Shown: positions 1-5,893 of the stretch, piece after piece
How the letters are laid out: every line of letters starts with the position of its first letter
Numbering within the stretch: the first letter of the stretch is position 1
The notes under the pieces: generated by a model
Seen by the model: only the letters and a program-made list of their open reading frames with translations
Told to the model about the DNA's origin: nothing
Databases searched by the model: none
Assembly: GCA_964524995.1 (NCBI GenBank)
Contig: CAZGDV010000095.1
Span: 1 to 11,327 of the forward strand
Direction of reading: 5' to 3'
Origin: CAZGDV01 sp964524995
GTDB lineage: Bacteria > Chloroflexota > Dehalococcoidia > SZUA-161
Length of the DNA stretch: 11,327 nt
Translations under genes and position numbers: made by a program

Positions 1-113
1 GGACATATGAGTGCACCAGCGAATACGTGGATTGCAGAAGCTGCCCCGACGAGCCTATCTGCGATGAGGTCAGGGGCCTGATACGCTTAAGAAGGAAGAC
101 GCGTAGCGATTAG
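1..113 (+). CDS. C-terminal end of a Cys-rich protein (partial, 5' truncated)
   Basis: An open frame enters from the left edge (codons starting at base 3) and ends at TAG 111-113, giving 36 residues. It carries four cysteines at visible residues 4, 11, 14 and 20 (C-x6-C-x2-C-x5-C) around YVDCRSCPDEPIC, then a basic tail ending RRKTRSD. This spacing looks like a metal or Fe-S cluster ligand set, as at the end of some Rrf2-type regulators or small ferredoxin-like domains, but too little is visible to name the family. It converges on the winged-helix gene, with 33 nt between the two stop codons. It could be a chance open frame, but the cysteine spacing and the acidic-to-basic composition argue for a real C-terminus. 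Confidence 0.5.
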   Translation, partial: TYECTSEYVDCRSCPDEPICDEVRGLIRLRRKTRSD

Positions 114-146
114 CCCGAGGTTGTATACAGGCATCTGACCAGGGAA

Positions 147-938
147 TCACGACGAGGTCATCCGCCCATCGAGTATCTCGTGCTCGGCATCAGCGTCCTC
201 CAGGGCCTTGACCAGGTCGGGCAAATCACTGTCCACACACGCTACGGCAACCGACAGCCCGCTCCTCTGCGCCTGTACAATGGCTTCCTTCACGCCATAG
301 ACGCAGTTCGGCTCAATATCGACCTTCCTCAGGGCAACAAGCGCTTCGAGGCCGATAGCACCGATCAGTTGCCTCCCGTCGGCAATCTCCTTCAGCTTGC
401 CCGAATCGGTGCTCCTGGAGCCCCCTTTCTGGATCGCCGGCACCCTGATCACCACAATCCTTCTCATGTCGATGGGCAGTATCCCCTCGATGTTGGATAC
501 GCCGACATCTTCGCCCTTCCCTGCGTCCGAGACAGCCACACCCTTGGCCTCAGCCCCGGGATCTTCCACGGCCTGAAGCAGGCCATCCCGCATCACCAGC
601 CCGACCGTCTGACCCTTCGACACATTGCAGCCAGCTATGGCAGGCGACACCAGCATGAACGCTACCGCCTTCTGTGCGGTACCGGAATAGTCCTCCCATT
701 CCTTCAGTCTCTTCAGCATCCAGTCCACGCCCTCTTTGGTCACCCTGTACTTGGAACGTCCCTCAGAGCTGAGCCAGCCATCCCGGATTATCTCCTTGAC
801 GTAGTCCGACACAGCCTGAGGGCTGATGCCGAGCCTTTTCGCGATATCGCGTTGTTGTACGTCAGGCTGGTTCCGCGCCACCTCCACCAGGATCTGGAAC
901 TTGGTGAGCACGTTGATGTTCCGCAGTAACTGAATCAT
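147..938 (-). CDS. Winged-helix transcriptional regulator with a C-terminal sensor-like domain
   Basis: This 263-aa protein is probably a cytoplasmic DNA-binding regulator. Residues 12-83 form a winged helix-turn-helix: a helix at FQILVEVAR, a recognition region DIAKRLGISPQAVSDYVKEI (31-50), and a wing GRSKYRVTKEG (60-70). Residues 100-170 are beta-rich and 178-258 look alpha/beta (IADGRQLIGAIGLEALVAL, then LSVAVACVDSDLPDLVKAL). This layout resembles archaeal-type winged-helix regulators with a long uncharacterised C-terminal domain, which could bind a ligand. The ATG at 938 is set by GGGAGG (complement of 944-949), 5 nt upstream. It lies 87 nt downstream of the DUF71 gene on the same strand, so the two are probably cotranscribed. 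It is thus a candidate regulator of the divergent importer operon; that role is inference. A long open frame on the other strand is a codon-bias shadow. Confidence 0.8.
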   Translation of the reverse strand: MIQLLRNINVLTKFQILVEVARNQPDVQQRDIAKRLGISPQAVSDYVKEIIRDGWLSSEGRSKYRVTKEGVDWMLKRLKEWEDYSGTAQKAVAFMLVSPAIAGCNVSKGQTVGLVMRDGLLQAVEDPGAEAKGVAVSDAGKGEDVGVSNIEGILPIDMRRIVVIRVPAIQKGGSRSTDSGKLKEIADGRQLIGAIGLEALVALRKVDIEPNCVYGVKEAIVQAQRSGLSVAVACVDSDLPDLVKALEDADAEHEILDGRMTSS

Positions 939-1025
939 GGCTACCTCCCGAGCTACCCGTCAGACCACTACCCGCGCACATCCTTCACAAGCACACAATC
1001 GCCGGTGCAGGGTCAGAGTGAAACC

Positions 1026-1721
1026 TCATCTCTGCGTTCCCTCGCGACACGGCTTGGCCTCAACATCGAAATCCCTGATGTCCAGGAACCAGTAGCCATC
1101 CTTGTGCACGCATGCAGCATCGAGGAGGCGTACGCTCCTCCCGAATAGCGGCCCGTCGACCACCACCGTGTGGTACTCGCCGCCCTCGCCACAAAGATGG
1201 ACCGGCAATCCGTCATCCTGCAGCAGGTCCTTTGCGAAATCCCCATCCACACCCCGGCCGATCCACCCGGCGTCAAGAGCGCTCCCCTTACAGCACACCA
1301 CGACCGCCTGGAAACCGGCCTCCAGGAACTCCCGCATGATGGCCTCCGGGGCTTCTCCCCACAGGGGCATTCGAAGACCGATACCTATCTCTGAGCATAT
1401 CCTTTCGTTCCATTCCCTGCTCGCAGGCAAGTCGATGTCACCTGTGACCAGCGTATCCACGCCCTTGGCCTTCAGATCAGCCAGTGTCCTGCAGAACTCG
1501 CGCTCGTAGGTATCCCAACTGACCCCTATCTGCACCAGCTCGATACCCAAGGCCCGGGCCTGAGCCCCGATCAGCTCGGGCGGCAACCCGTGGGACATCG
1601 ACCTCCGGCTGTCCTCGCCGATCAGATTGAGCATATGCGTTACACGCACACCCGCCGACACAGCCCTGTACAGTGCCAGGCAGCTATCCTTGCCACCGCT
1701 CCATGAGATTACTGCTGTCAA
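1026..1721 (-). CDS. DUF71/COG2102 PP-loop ATPase (diphthine-ammonia ligase family; possible B12 salvage member)
   Basis: This is a 231-aa adenylating enzyme of the N-type ATP pyrophosphatase superfamily. The PP-loop SGGKDS is at residues 8-13. Family hallmarks follow: GDIDLPASREWNERIC (94-109), MPLWG (118-122) and GEGGEYHT (178-185), the last followed by VVVDGPLFG. Archaeal and eukaryotic members (Dph6) amidate diphthine on EF-2, a modification bacteria lack. A published comparative-genomic study of DUF71 predicted that a bacterial subgroup acts in B12 salvage. Here His stands where Dph6-type proteins usually have Glu in the GGEYE-T motif, and the neighbour is a putative corrinoid importer, so the salvage reading is favoured. 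The start is TTG at 1721, fixed by AGGAGG (complement of 1727-1732) with a 5-nt spacer; no ATG lies nearby in frame. The length is normal for the family. The exact substrate is unknown. Confidence 0.85.
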   Translation of the reverse strand: MTAVISWSGGKDSCLALYRAVSAGVRVTHMLNLIGEDSRRSMSHGLPPELIGAQARALGIELVQIGVSWDTYEREFCRTLADLKAKGVDTLVTGDIDLPASREWNERICSEIGIGLRMPLWGEAPEAIMREFLEAGFQAVVVCCKGSALDAGWIGRGVDGDFAKDLLQDDGLPVHLCGEGGEYHTVVVDGPLFGRSVRLLDAACVHKDGYWFLDIRDFDVEAKPCREGTQR

Positions 1722-1726
1722 GCGTA

Positions 1727-1732
1727 CCTCCT
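1727..1732 (-). promoter_or_regulatory. Shine-Dalgarno site of the DUF71 gene
   Basis: A perfect AGGAGG on the minus strand sits 5 nt before the codon TTG at 1721. It decides the choice of a TTG start, because the PP-loop begins only seven residues later and leaves no room for a downstream start. Confidence 0.75.
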
Positions 1733-1737
1733 ATCGC

Positions 1738-1776
1738 TCATGATCCGCGGAGAGCCAGCTCCAAAGCTACTGTCAT
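1738..1776 (-). CDS. Possible 12-codon leader peptide upstream of the DUF71 gene
   Basis: On the minus strand, GGAGG (complement of 1782-1786) precedes an ATG at 1776 by 5 nt. The reading frame gives MTVALELALRGS and stops at TGA 1740-1738. The stop overlaps another ATG (ATGA), which opens an 8-codon frame ending exactly on the TTGA of the DUF71 start. The mini-frame contains a small GGAG/CTCC inverted repeat. This could be a translationally coupled leader peptide, or just non-coding leader with a fortuitous SD. No family is recognisable at this length. Confidence 0.25.
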   Translation of the reverse strand: MTVALELALRGS

Positions 1777-1913
1777 CTCGTCCTCCGAGTTGACTGCGCA
1801 AACATGGCCGCAATCCCTTGCTCACCGGTGATTCCCTTCGCTTCATTCCTGTCTCCCATATACACAGGGATCACCCGGCACCCCTGCAGCGAGTGCCCTG
1901 AATGCCAATGGAT

Positions 1914-1922
1914 ATCATAGCA
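1914..1922 (-). promoter_or_regulatory. Candidate extended -10 promoter for the DUF71/regulator operon
   Basis: The minus strand reads TGCTATGAT here, which is an extended -10 (TG, one base, TATGAT, 5 of 6 to consensus). No good -35 is present at 17 bp; the best hexamer there is weak. Transcription would start near 1907, giving a leader of about 185 nt before the TTG at 1721. Confidence 0.3.
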
Positions 1923-1996
1923 TCTCATGCCGAGAACAAGAATATCCGGCTGCACAATTGGCGCCGCCAAAGTCAGGCACCAACAACCATAGAGGG

Positions 1997-2025
1997 TTGA
2001 CACAGGGTCACGCCGATGCTATAAT
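1997..2025 (+). promoter_or_regulatory. Consensus sigma70 promoter of the DUF4430/ECF operon
   Basis: TTGACA at 1997-2002 and TATAAT at 2020-2025 both match the housekeeping consensus perfectly and are separated by exactly 17 bp. The expected transcription start is near 2031-2033. It is the only perfect promoter seen in the window, and it points at the surface protein and transporter genes. A promoter this strong implies that control, if any, is exerted by a repressor or through the long leader. Confidence 0.85.
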
Positions 2026-2195
2026 CAACCTTGCTTGACTTTAATCCGGTATTGTGTACTCACAGTCCGAACAACCTGTTCAACGAGTTCAGGGCCTGCG
2101 CCCTCAGGAATCGACACTCCTGGCAAGGAGAATCCCAAGGCGCGACGGGTCGGGAGATAGGTCTCTCCCGGCATTCGCTAGGTGTCCGGGCACTT

Positions 2196-2234
2196 CCCCC
2201 ACGGGCTCTCACAGGCTGCGGGGGCCCGTGGGGG
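2196..2234 (+). promoter_or_regulatory. Strong 11-bp inverted repeat in the operon leader
   Basis: CCCCCACGGGC (2196-2206) is perfectly complementary to GCCCGTGGGGG (2224-2234) across a 17-nt loop. It is very GC-rich, and no T-run follows (TCTCCTCCTGG), so it is not a classical intrinsic terminator. It could be an expression-platform stem, a transcript-stabilising hairpin, or a terminator of a non-canonical kind. Its distance from the promoter, about 165-200 nt, fits an attenuation site. Confidence 0.55.
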
Positions 2235-2408
2235 TCTCCTCCTGGAAGCAGCTGACAGGGTGAGATAAAGGAGGGACAGGAGTCACTGTCGGACAGCGAA
2301 CAACCGGTGTCCGTGAGAGAAGTCAAGCCAGTCCAAGCTGATCAAATGAGGGTGCGGATCGCCTGCGCTCGGCCCTCCGGGCCGTCGCAGTGGTTCGCTA
2401 TCGAACTG

Positions 2409-2414
2409 AGGAGG
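2409..2414 (+). promoter_or_regulatory. Shine-Dalgarno site that favours the 2418 start
   Basis: AGGAGG lies 3 nt before ATG 2418 and 6 nt before the next codon, GTG 2421. Either start gives a clean signal peptide. The more distal in-frame starts (GTG 2307, ATG 2346) have no comparable site and would bury the signal sequence behind a 24-37 residue extension. Confidence 0.6.
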
Positions 2415-2417
2415 TTC

Positions 2418-4403
2418 ATGGTGCGAATTAGAAAGCGTAGCCGTCTGCTGACGGGCATAGTGCTCACATGTGCGCTGGTGGTGCTGCTTCTGGGTGCTCC
2501 TGTCACGCAGGCGTATTCACCCTACCCGCTGACGCCTGCTGATGCACCCGTCGCCGACGCCCTCTCCTACTTGCAGGACCAGCAACAGGCAGATGGCAGC
2601 ATCGGGGGATTTAGCAATTCCGTATGGGTAGTAATGGCGGCCGCCGCCGCCGGCGAGGACCCGAACACATGGGACGCAGGTGGCGACTCGATTGTCGACT
2701 ATCTGGCAGCGAACGCGGGCATGGCCACGCTGACCATCGAGTACGCCCGCATGATACTGGCGATAACGGCCGCCGACCAGGACCCGACGAACTTCGGCGG
2801 CATAGACTTCGTCAGCCTGCTGGAGGCAGCGTACGACGGTTCCCAGATAGGGAGCACATCGGCCCTGAACGATGATGCCTGGGGCATCATGGCACTGGTC
2901 TCGGCGGGAATCGACCCGAGCGAACCGATCATTGCGAACAGCGCAAACTTCATCAAGACTAACCAGAACACGGACGGCGGCTGGGGCTGGGCCGTGGGTC
3001 AGGCAAGCGACGCCGACAGCACTGCAGCGCCCATCATGGCCCTTGTCGCCAGTGGCGAGGCTGCTGGCTCATCCGCAATCCAGGACGCGCTGGCGTTCAT
3101 CAAGTCAACACAGGTAGACACTGGTGGTTTCGAATCATGGGGTGCCACCAATGCCGACACGGACGCCTGGTGCATAGCGGCCATCGTGGCTGCTGGCGAA
3201 GACCCCACGAGCGCCGCGTGGCAGACCGGTGGCGGCAACGACTCGGTCGCCAGCCTGATGACTTTCCAGAACCCCGATGGCTCCTTCAACTGGCAGATCG
3301 GCAACCCGGGAGGCATGATCGAGAAGACCACCGCTTGTGCGGCACAGGCCCTCCTTGGCCAGCCATACCCCGTCAAGATCATGTCGCCGCAGCCTCCCAG
3401 TGGGGTCACCGTAGACGTCAGGATCGAGGCTGACGCCGGTACGGTGTGGAGCGGCCAGGTCACGGTGGAGGATTCCACGATCATAGATGACACGGGAAGC
3501 CCCCACTACCTCCCCAATCCCACTGCTCTCGGTGCCCTCGATGAGGCATCACAGGCTGGAGGGTTCCCGTACGTCGTCAGGGACTTCGGCTGGGGGCTCG
3601 CCATCACCGCCGTGGACGGCGTTGGTGACTGGGAGAACGGGCCGTGGTGGCTCTATAAGGTAAACGGCGCTTCGGCGCAGGTAGGCGCGGACGCCTTCGA
3701 ACTGAACGTGACGTCGCCACCTTCGCCTCCTCATCTGGAGGTACTGTTCTACGAGACTTCCACCTACAGCGAGATGCCTCTGGCAATCGAGCTGGACAAG
3801 ACCAGCGTGGCAGTCAACGAAGCCTTCACAGCCACGGTAACCTACTACGACGATGATAGCGAGAGCTGGACGGCACTGGAGGGCGCGACCGTACACGCAG
3901 ACCAGGACTACACTACTGGTTCCGGCGGTACCGTGGCGATCTCGGTGGACCATGACGCCACGATCGAGGTGTACGCCGAGATGTCCGGCTACATCCGGAG
4001 CGACAGGGTCGACGTCACCGTGGGTGGCGGAGGCAGCAGCGGCCCCTCCACCTCGGGTACTGTCACACTCGGGGCCACCATTATCCCGGCTGTTGCCATC
4101 GAGGTTACTCCATCGAGCCTGAACTTCGGCGTGCTCGGCCCGAGAGACGTCAGCGCCCCACAGCAGGTCACTATTACCAACACCGGTGCATGGAACGTGC
4201 GAGTGACCGCTGAGGTCGACGATGATGCCGACGGTCTCTTCATCGACGGAGTGAGGGTAGACGGGCAGGAGTGGAGCGACTTCGAGACCACGGTCTTGAG
4301 GAACGGCTCCGACCAAGCGGACGTGACTCTAGAGGTCCCTGGCACCTATTCCGGGGTCGGGGACGTCGAGGGCTCACTCATCCTCTGGGCTGAGGAAGCA
4401 TAA
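2418..4403 (+). CDS. Secreted transcobalamin-like protein: alpha/alpha toroid + DUF4430 + Ig-like domains
   Basis: This 661-aa secreted protein is probably the ligand-capturing component of the adjacent importer. Residues 1-32 are a signal peptide (RIRKR, a hydrophobic core, cleavage near VTQA-YS). Residues 40-315 form a squalene-cyclase/prenyltransferase-like alpha/alpha toroid with repeated loops (AAGEDP, AADQDP, SAGIDP, AAGEDP near 78, 118, 162, 258) and QW-like turns (NTDGGWGW, NPDGSFNW). Residues 330-446 are DUF4430 (NGPWWLYKVNG, 407-417). Residues 455-535 are an Ig-like domain, followed by a Gly/Ser linker (536-547) and a last Ig-like domain (560-661). Toroid plus DUF4430 is the architecture of animal transcobalamin and intrinsic factor, hence the corrinoid hypothesis. 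There is no C-terminal anchor, so it is either released or held by a partner. The frame is open from GTG 2307 (698 aa), but the SD and signal peptide favour 2418. Confidence 0.85.
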   Translation: MVRIRKRSRLLTGIVLTCALVVLLLGAPVTQAYSPYPLTPADAPVADALSYLQDQQQADGSIGGFSNSVWVVMAAAAAGEDPNTWDAGGDSIVDYLAANAGMATLTIEYARMILAITAADQDPTNFGGIDFVSLLEAAYDGSQIGSTSALNDDAWGIMALVSAGIDPSEPIIANSANFIKTNQNTDGGWGWAVGQASDADSTAAPIMALVASGEAAGSSAIQDALAFIKSTQVDTGGFESWGATNADTDAWCIAAIVAAGEDPTSAAWQTGGGNDSVASLMTFQNPDGSFNWQIGNPGGMIEKTTACAAQALLGQPYPVKIMSPQPPSGVTVDVRIEADAGTVWSGQVTVEDSTIIDDTGSPHYLPNPTALGALDEASQAGGFPYVVRDFGWGLAITAVDGVGDWENGPWWLYKVNGASAQVGADAFELNVTSPPSPPHLEVLFYETSTYSEMPLAIELDKTSVAVNEAFTATVTYYDDDSESWTALEGATVHADQDYTTGSGGTVAISVDHDATIEVYAEMSGYIRSDRVDVTVGGGGSSGPSTSGTVTLGATIIPAVAIEVTPSSLNFGVLGPRDVSAPQQVTITNTGAWNVRVTAEVDDDADGLFIDGVRVDGQEWSDFETTVLRNGSDQADVTLEVPGTYSGVGDVEGSLILWAEEA

Positions 4404-4407
4404 CCCA

Positions 4408-4959
4408 ATGACTACTCGATCAGGGGGTCGATTCATGAGAGTCAGGTGCATGCTGGTGCTGGCATTAGCGGTCCTGCTGGCATCATTGCTGACGGGCCAG
4501 GTCATTGCCGCCGCGGCGGGAGCCGCACCCGGCGAGCTGCACTTCGACTCTACAGGCCGCTCACAGACCCTCTATGTCATCAACACCGGTCAGGATGAGG
4601 CACGGTACTATGTATACGCCGACGAAGAGTACGCGAGCTGGTTCGTGATCACACCTGACGAGTTCAATCTGGATGCCGGAGCCAACCGCGAGGTGAGTGT
4701 GACGGTCTCGCCCCCGGAGGGGGCTTCCGGCAACCACACTGTTAGCATCCGCATCGTCGCATTCGAACCATCCGCCGATCTGAAGGTGGGGGCAGGCGTC
4801 AAGATACCGGCATATGTCAGCGTTGAGACCCTCCCACCTCCCGCTAAGGCCGCCCCGACTCTGCAGATGTGGATAGTAGCAGCCATAGTCGTTCCCATCG
4901 TGCTCGCAGCGATCCTCCTGGTGCTGTTGCGGAGGAAAAGGGCTATCGCGAATGCGTAA
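4408..4959 (+). CDS. Membrane-anchored Ig-like surface protein
   Basis: This 183-aa protein has a signal peptide (about 10-36), one extracellular beta-sandwich domain (about 42-140, with LYVINTG and the strand-like VSVTVSPPEG), a Pro/Ala linker (142-150), one membrane helix (152-174) and a basic stop-transfer end, RRKR. It is therefore a single-pass protein with its Ig-like domain outside. The domain resembles the last Ig-like domain of the preceding protein (both centre on a ..NTG.. strand). It begins 4 nt after that gene's stop and overlaps the next gene by 8 nt, so it belongs to the same operon. It may tether the secreted toroid protein or pass its ligand to the membrane; this is inference. 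ATG 4435, with GGGGG 7 nt upstream, is an equally good start and gives a more compact signal peptide. No specific family was recognised. Confidence 0.75.
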   Translation: MTTRSGGRFMRVRCMLVLALAVLLASLLTGQVIAAAAGAAPGELHFDSTGRSQTLYVINTGQDEARYYVYADEEYASWFVITPDEFNLDAGANREVSVTVSPPEGASGNHTVSIRIVAFEPSADLKVGAGVKIPAYVSVETLPPPAKAAPTLQMWIVAAIVVPIVLAAILLVLLRRKRAIANA

Positions 4960-5893
4960 GGCTCTTCTACTGCTGCTGCTCGTCGCCCTGTGTTGTCCGA
5001 CTGCATGTACGGTTGAGAGCGAAGGGGCCGCCGAAGGGAATATCACGGTTCGGGTGGTCGCCACACTCGATTTCGGCGACGAGGTGCTGGTCGATAACAC
5101 AATCTCGGTCGCACCGGGGACATGTGCCATGGACGCCGTCAGGCAAGTGGCCGACGTGGGCACCAAGTACGGCGGCGGCTTCGTGCAATCGGTCAACGGC
5201 ATCGAATCCGGGAAGTCGACCGAACTGGACTGGTTTCTCTTCCTCAACGGGTTCATGAGCAACAAGGGGGCAGCCAATTGTAGAGTCCGTGACGGAGACA
5301 TCATCCAACTCGATTTTCACGACTGGCGATTCCGCACGTTCATACCCGCCACTATCGGGGCTTTTCCGGAGACGCTCCTGTATGGCTTCGAAGTGGATGC
5401 ACGGCCCGCTGCGGTAGCCTACGAGCCGGGCCTGGCCGACTGCGCCGAACGATTGGCAACCGCCCTGGAACAGCTAGGGGTTGAGGTTGCCTTCGTCGGC
5501 CAATGCACAGAGCTCGCCCAGCAAGACAAAGAGTACTGCAATCTGTTGGTGATCGGGACACCGGATTGCCCCATGGTGTCCGAGATGAACGACAAGTGGG
5601 ATAGGATGGGCTTCTTCGTGCACTTCCAGGACGGGGTAATGACCGTCCACGACGCGACAGGGGAGGTAGCAGCAGAGTACGGTGCCGGGAGCGGCGTAAT
5701 ACAGGCCACGCAGAACCCGTGGAATTCGAAGGGCACCGGCGTGTGTGAGAACGTCGCCGCGATGCTGGCAGGAACAGACGAAGCGGGTATACGAAGCGCG
5801 GTTAATGCGCTCGCTGACAATCTCGACCTTCTCCGCCTCGCCTTCGCCGCCGTAGTCGTTGACGGAACGATAGTCAGAGTCCCCGAAAAATGA
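4952..5893 (+). CDS. DUF4430 probable lipoprotein with a second alpha/beta domain
   Basis: This is a 313-aa exported protein. Residues 1-18 are a hydrophobic leader ending PTAC; Cys19 is the likely lipidated residue, though Pro at -3 departs from the usual lipobox, so plain secretion is possible. Residues 29-127 are DUF4430: ITVRVVATLDFG, then a Cys/Met-rich helix start (GTCAMDAV), ELDWFLFLNG (91-100) and DGDIIQLDFHDW (114-125). Residues 140-305 are a separate alpha/beta domain (NLLVIGTPDC, 197-206; GTGVCENVAAMLAG, 261-274) resembling the extracellular domains of some archaeal and bacterial surface proteins. DUF4430 domains resemble the beta domain of transcobalamin, so this may be the membrane-proximal binding protein next to the ECF importer. 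Its ATG overlaps the previous stop by 8 nt, and its TGA overlaps the EcfT start (ATGA). Confidence 0.8.
   Translation: MRKALLLLLLVALCCPTACTVESEGAAEGNITVRVVATLDFGDEVLVDNTISVAPGTCAMDAVRQVADVGTKYGGGFVQSVNGIESGKSTELDWFLFLNGFMSNKGAANCRVRDGDIIQLDFHDWRFRTFIPATIGAFPETLLYGFEVDARPAAVAYEPGLADCAERLATALEQLGVEVAFVGQCTELAQQDKEYCNLLVIGTPDCPMVSEMNDKWDRMGFFVHFQDGVMTVHDATGEVAAEYGAGSGVIQATQNPWNSKGTGVCENVAAMLAGTDEAGIRSAVNALADNLDLLRLAFAAVVVDGTIVRVPEK

Larger units (their letters stand above)
2031..2417 (+). promoter_or_regulatory. Long structured 5' leader of the transport operon (unknown class)
   Basis: About 385 nt separate the expected transcription start from the favoured ATG at 2418. Visible hairpins are AGGGC/GCCCT (2091-2104, 4-nt loop), CAGGA/TCCTG (2105-2122), a 9-bp stem closing 2149-2172 with core CGGGAGA/TCTCCCG, an 11-bp stem at 2196-2234, and CGGCCC/GGGCCG (2370-2384), 25 nt before the ribosome binding site. 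CTCC/GGAG (2117-2130) competes with the second hairpin. An SD-like AAAGGAGGG (2267-2275) has no suitable start codon after it. The arrangement suggests a riboswitch or attenuator. I looked for cobalamin, FMN, TPP, SAM, glycine and T-box signatures and found none. Part of the stretch (from 2307) stays open in frame with the gene, so an N-terminal extension is a weaker alternative. Confidence 0.5.

Noticed and set aside
180..929. 249-aa plus-strand open frame
   Set aside because: It is the antisense shadow of the winged-helix gene, which has an SD, recognisable HTH residues and normal composition; the plus frame is His/Pro/Arg-rich.
1790..1895. Cobalamin-riboswitch-like words on the minus strand upstream of DUF71 (GGTGCC, then GGGAATCACCGGTGA)
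   Set aside because: GGGAA plus GGTG at the right spacing is suggestive given the gene, but the paired CC after GGTG and the conserved CCCGCNACTGT-type element are absent; the following GCAA-GGGA-TTGC is a different hairpin. A covariance-model search of this strand would settle it.
1773..2003. 76-aa minus-strand open frame starting at GTG 2003
   Set aside because: Its start lies inside the plus-strand promoter, it has no SD, and the composition fits no family; more likely a non-coding divergent leader. A decayed gene remnant is not excluded.
2035..2061. Second promoter using TTGACT at 2035-2040
   Set aside because: At 17 bp the -10 region is a poor match, and a perfect promoter lies just upstream.
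2307..2417. N-terminal extension of the toroid protein from GTG 2307
   Set aside because: It adds 37 residues ahead of a complete signal peptide and has no SD at usable spacing; ATG 2418 with AGGAGG explains the data better.
3549..4316. 255-aa minus-strand open frame inside the toroid/DUF4430 gene
   Set aside because: It is antisense to a clearly domain-bearing protein and has a Val/Arg/Gly-rich shadow composition.
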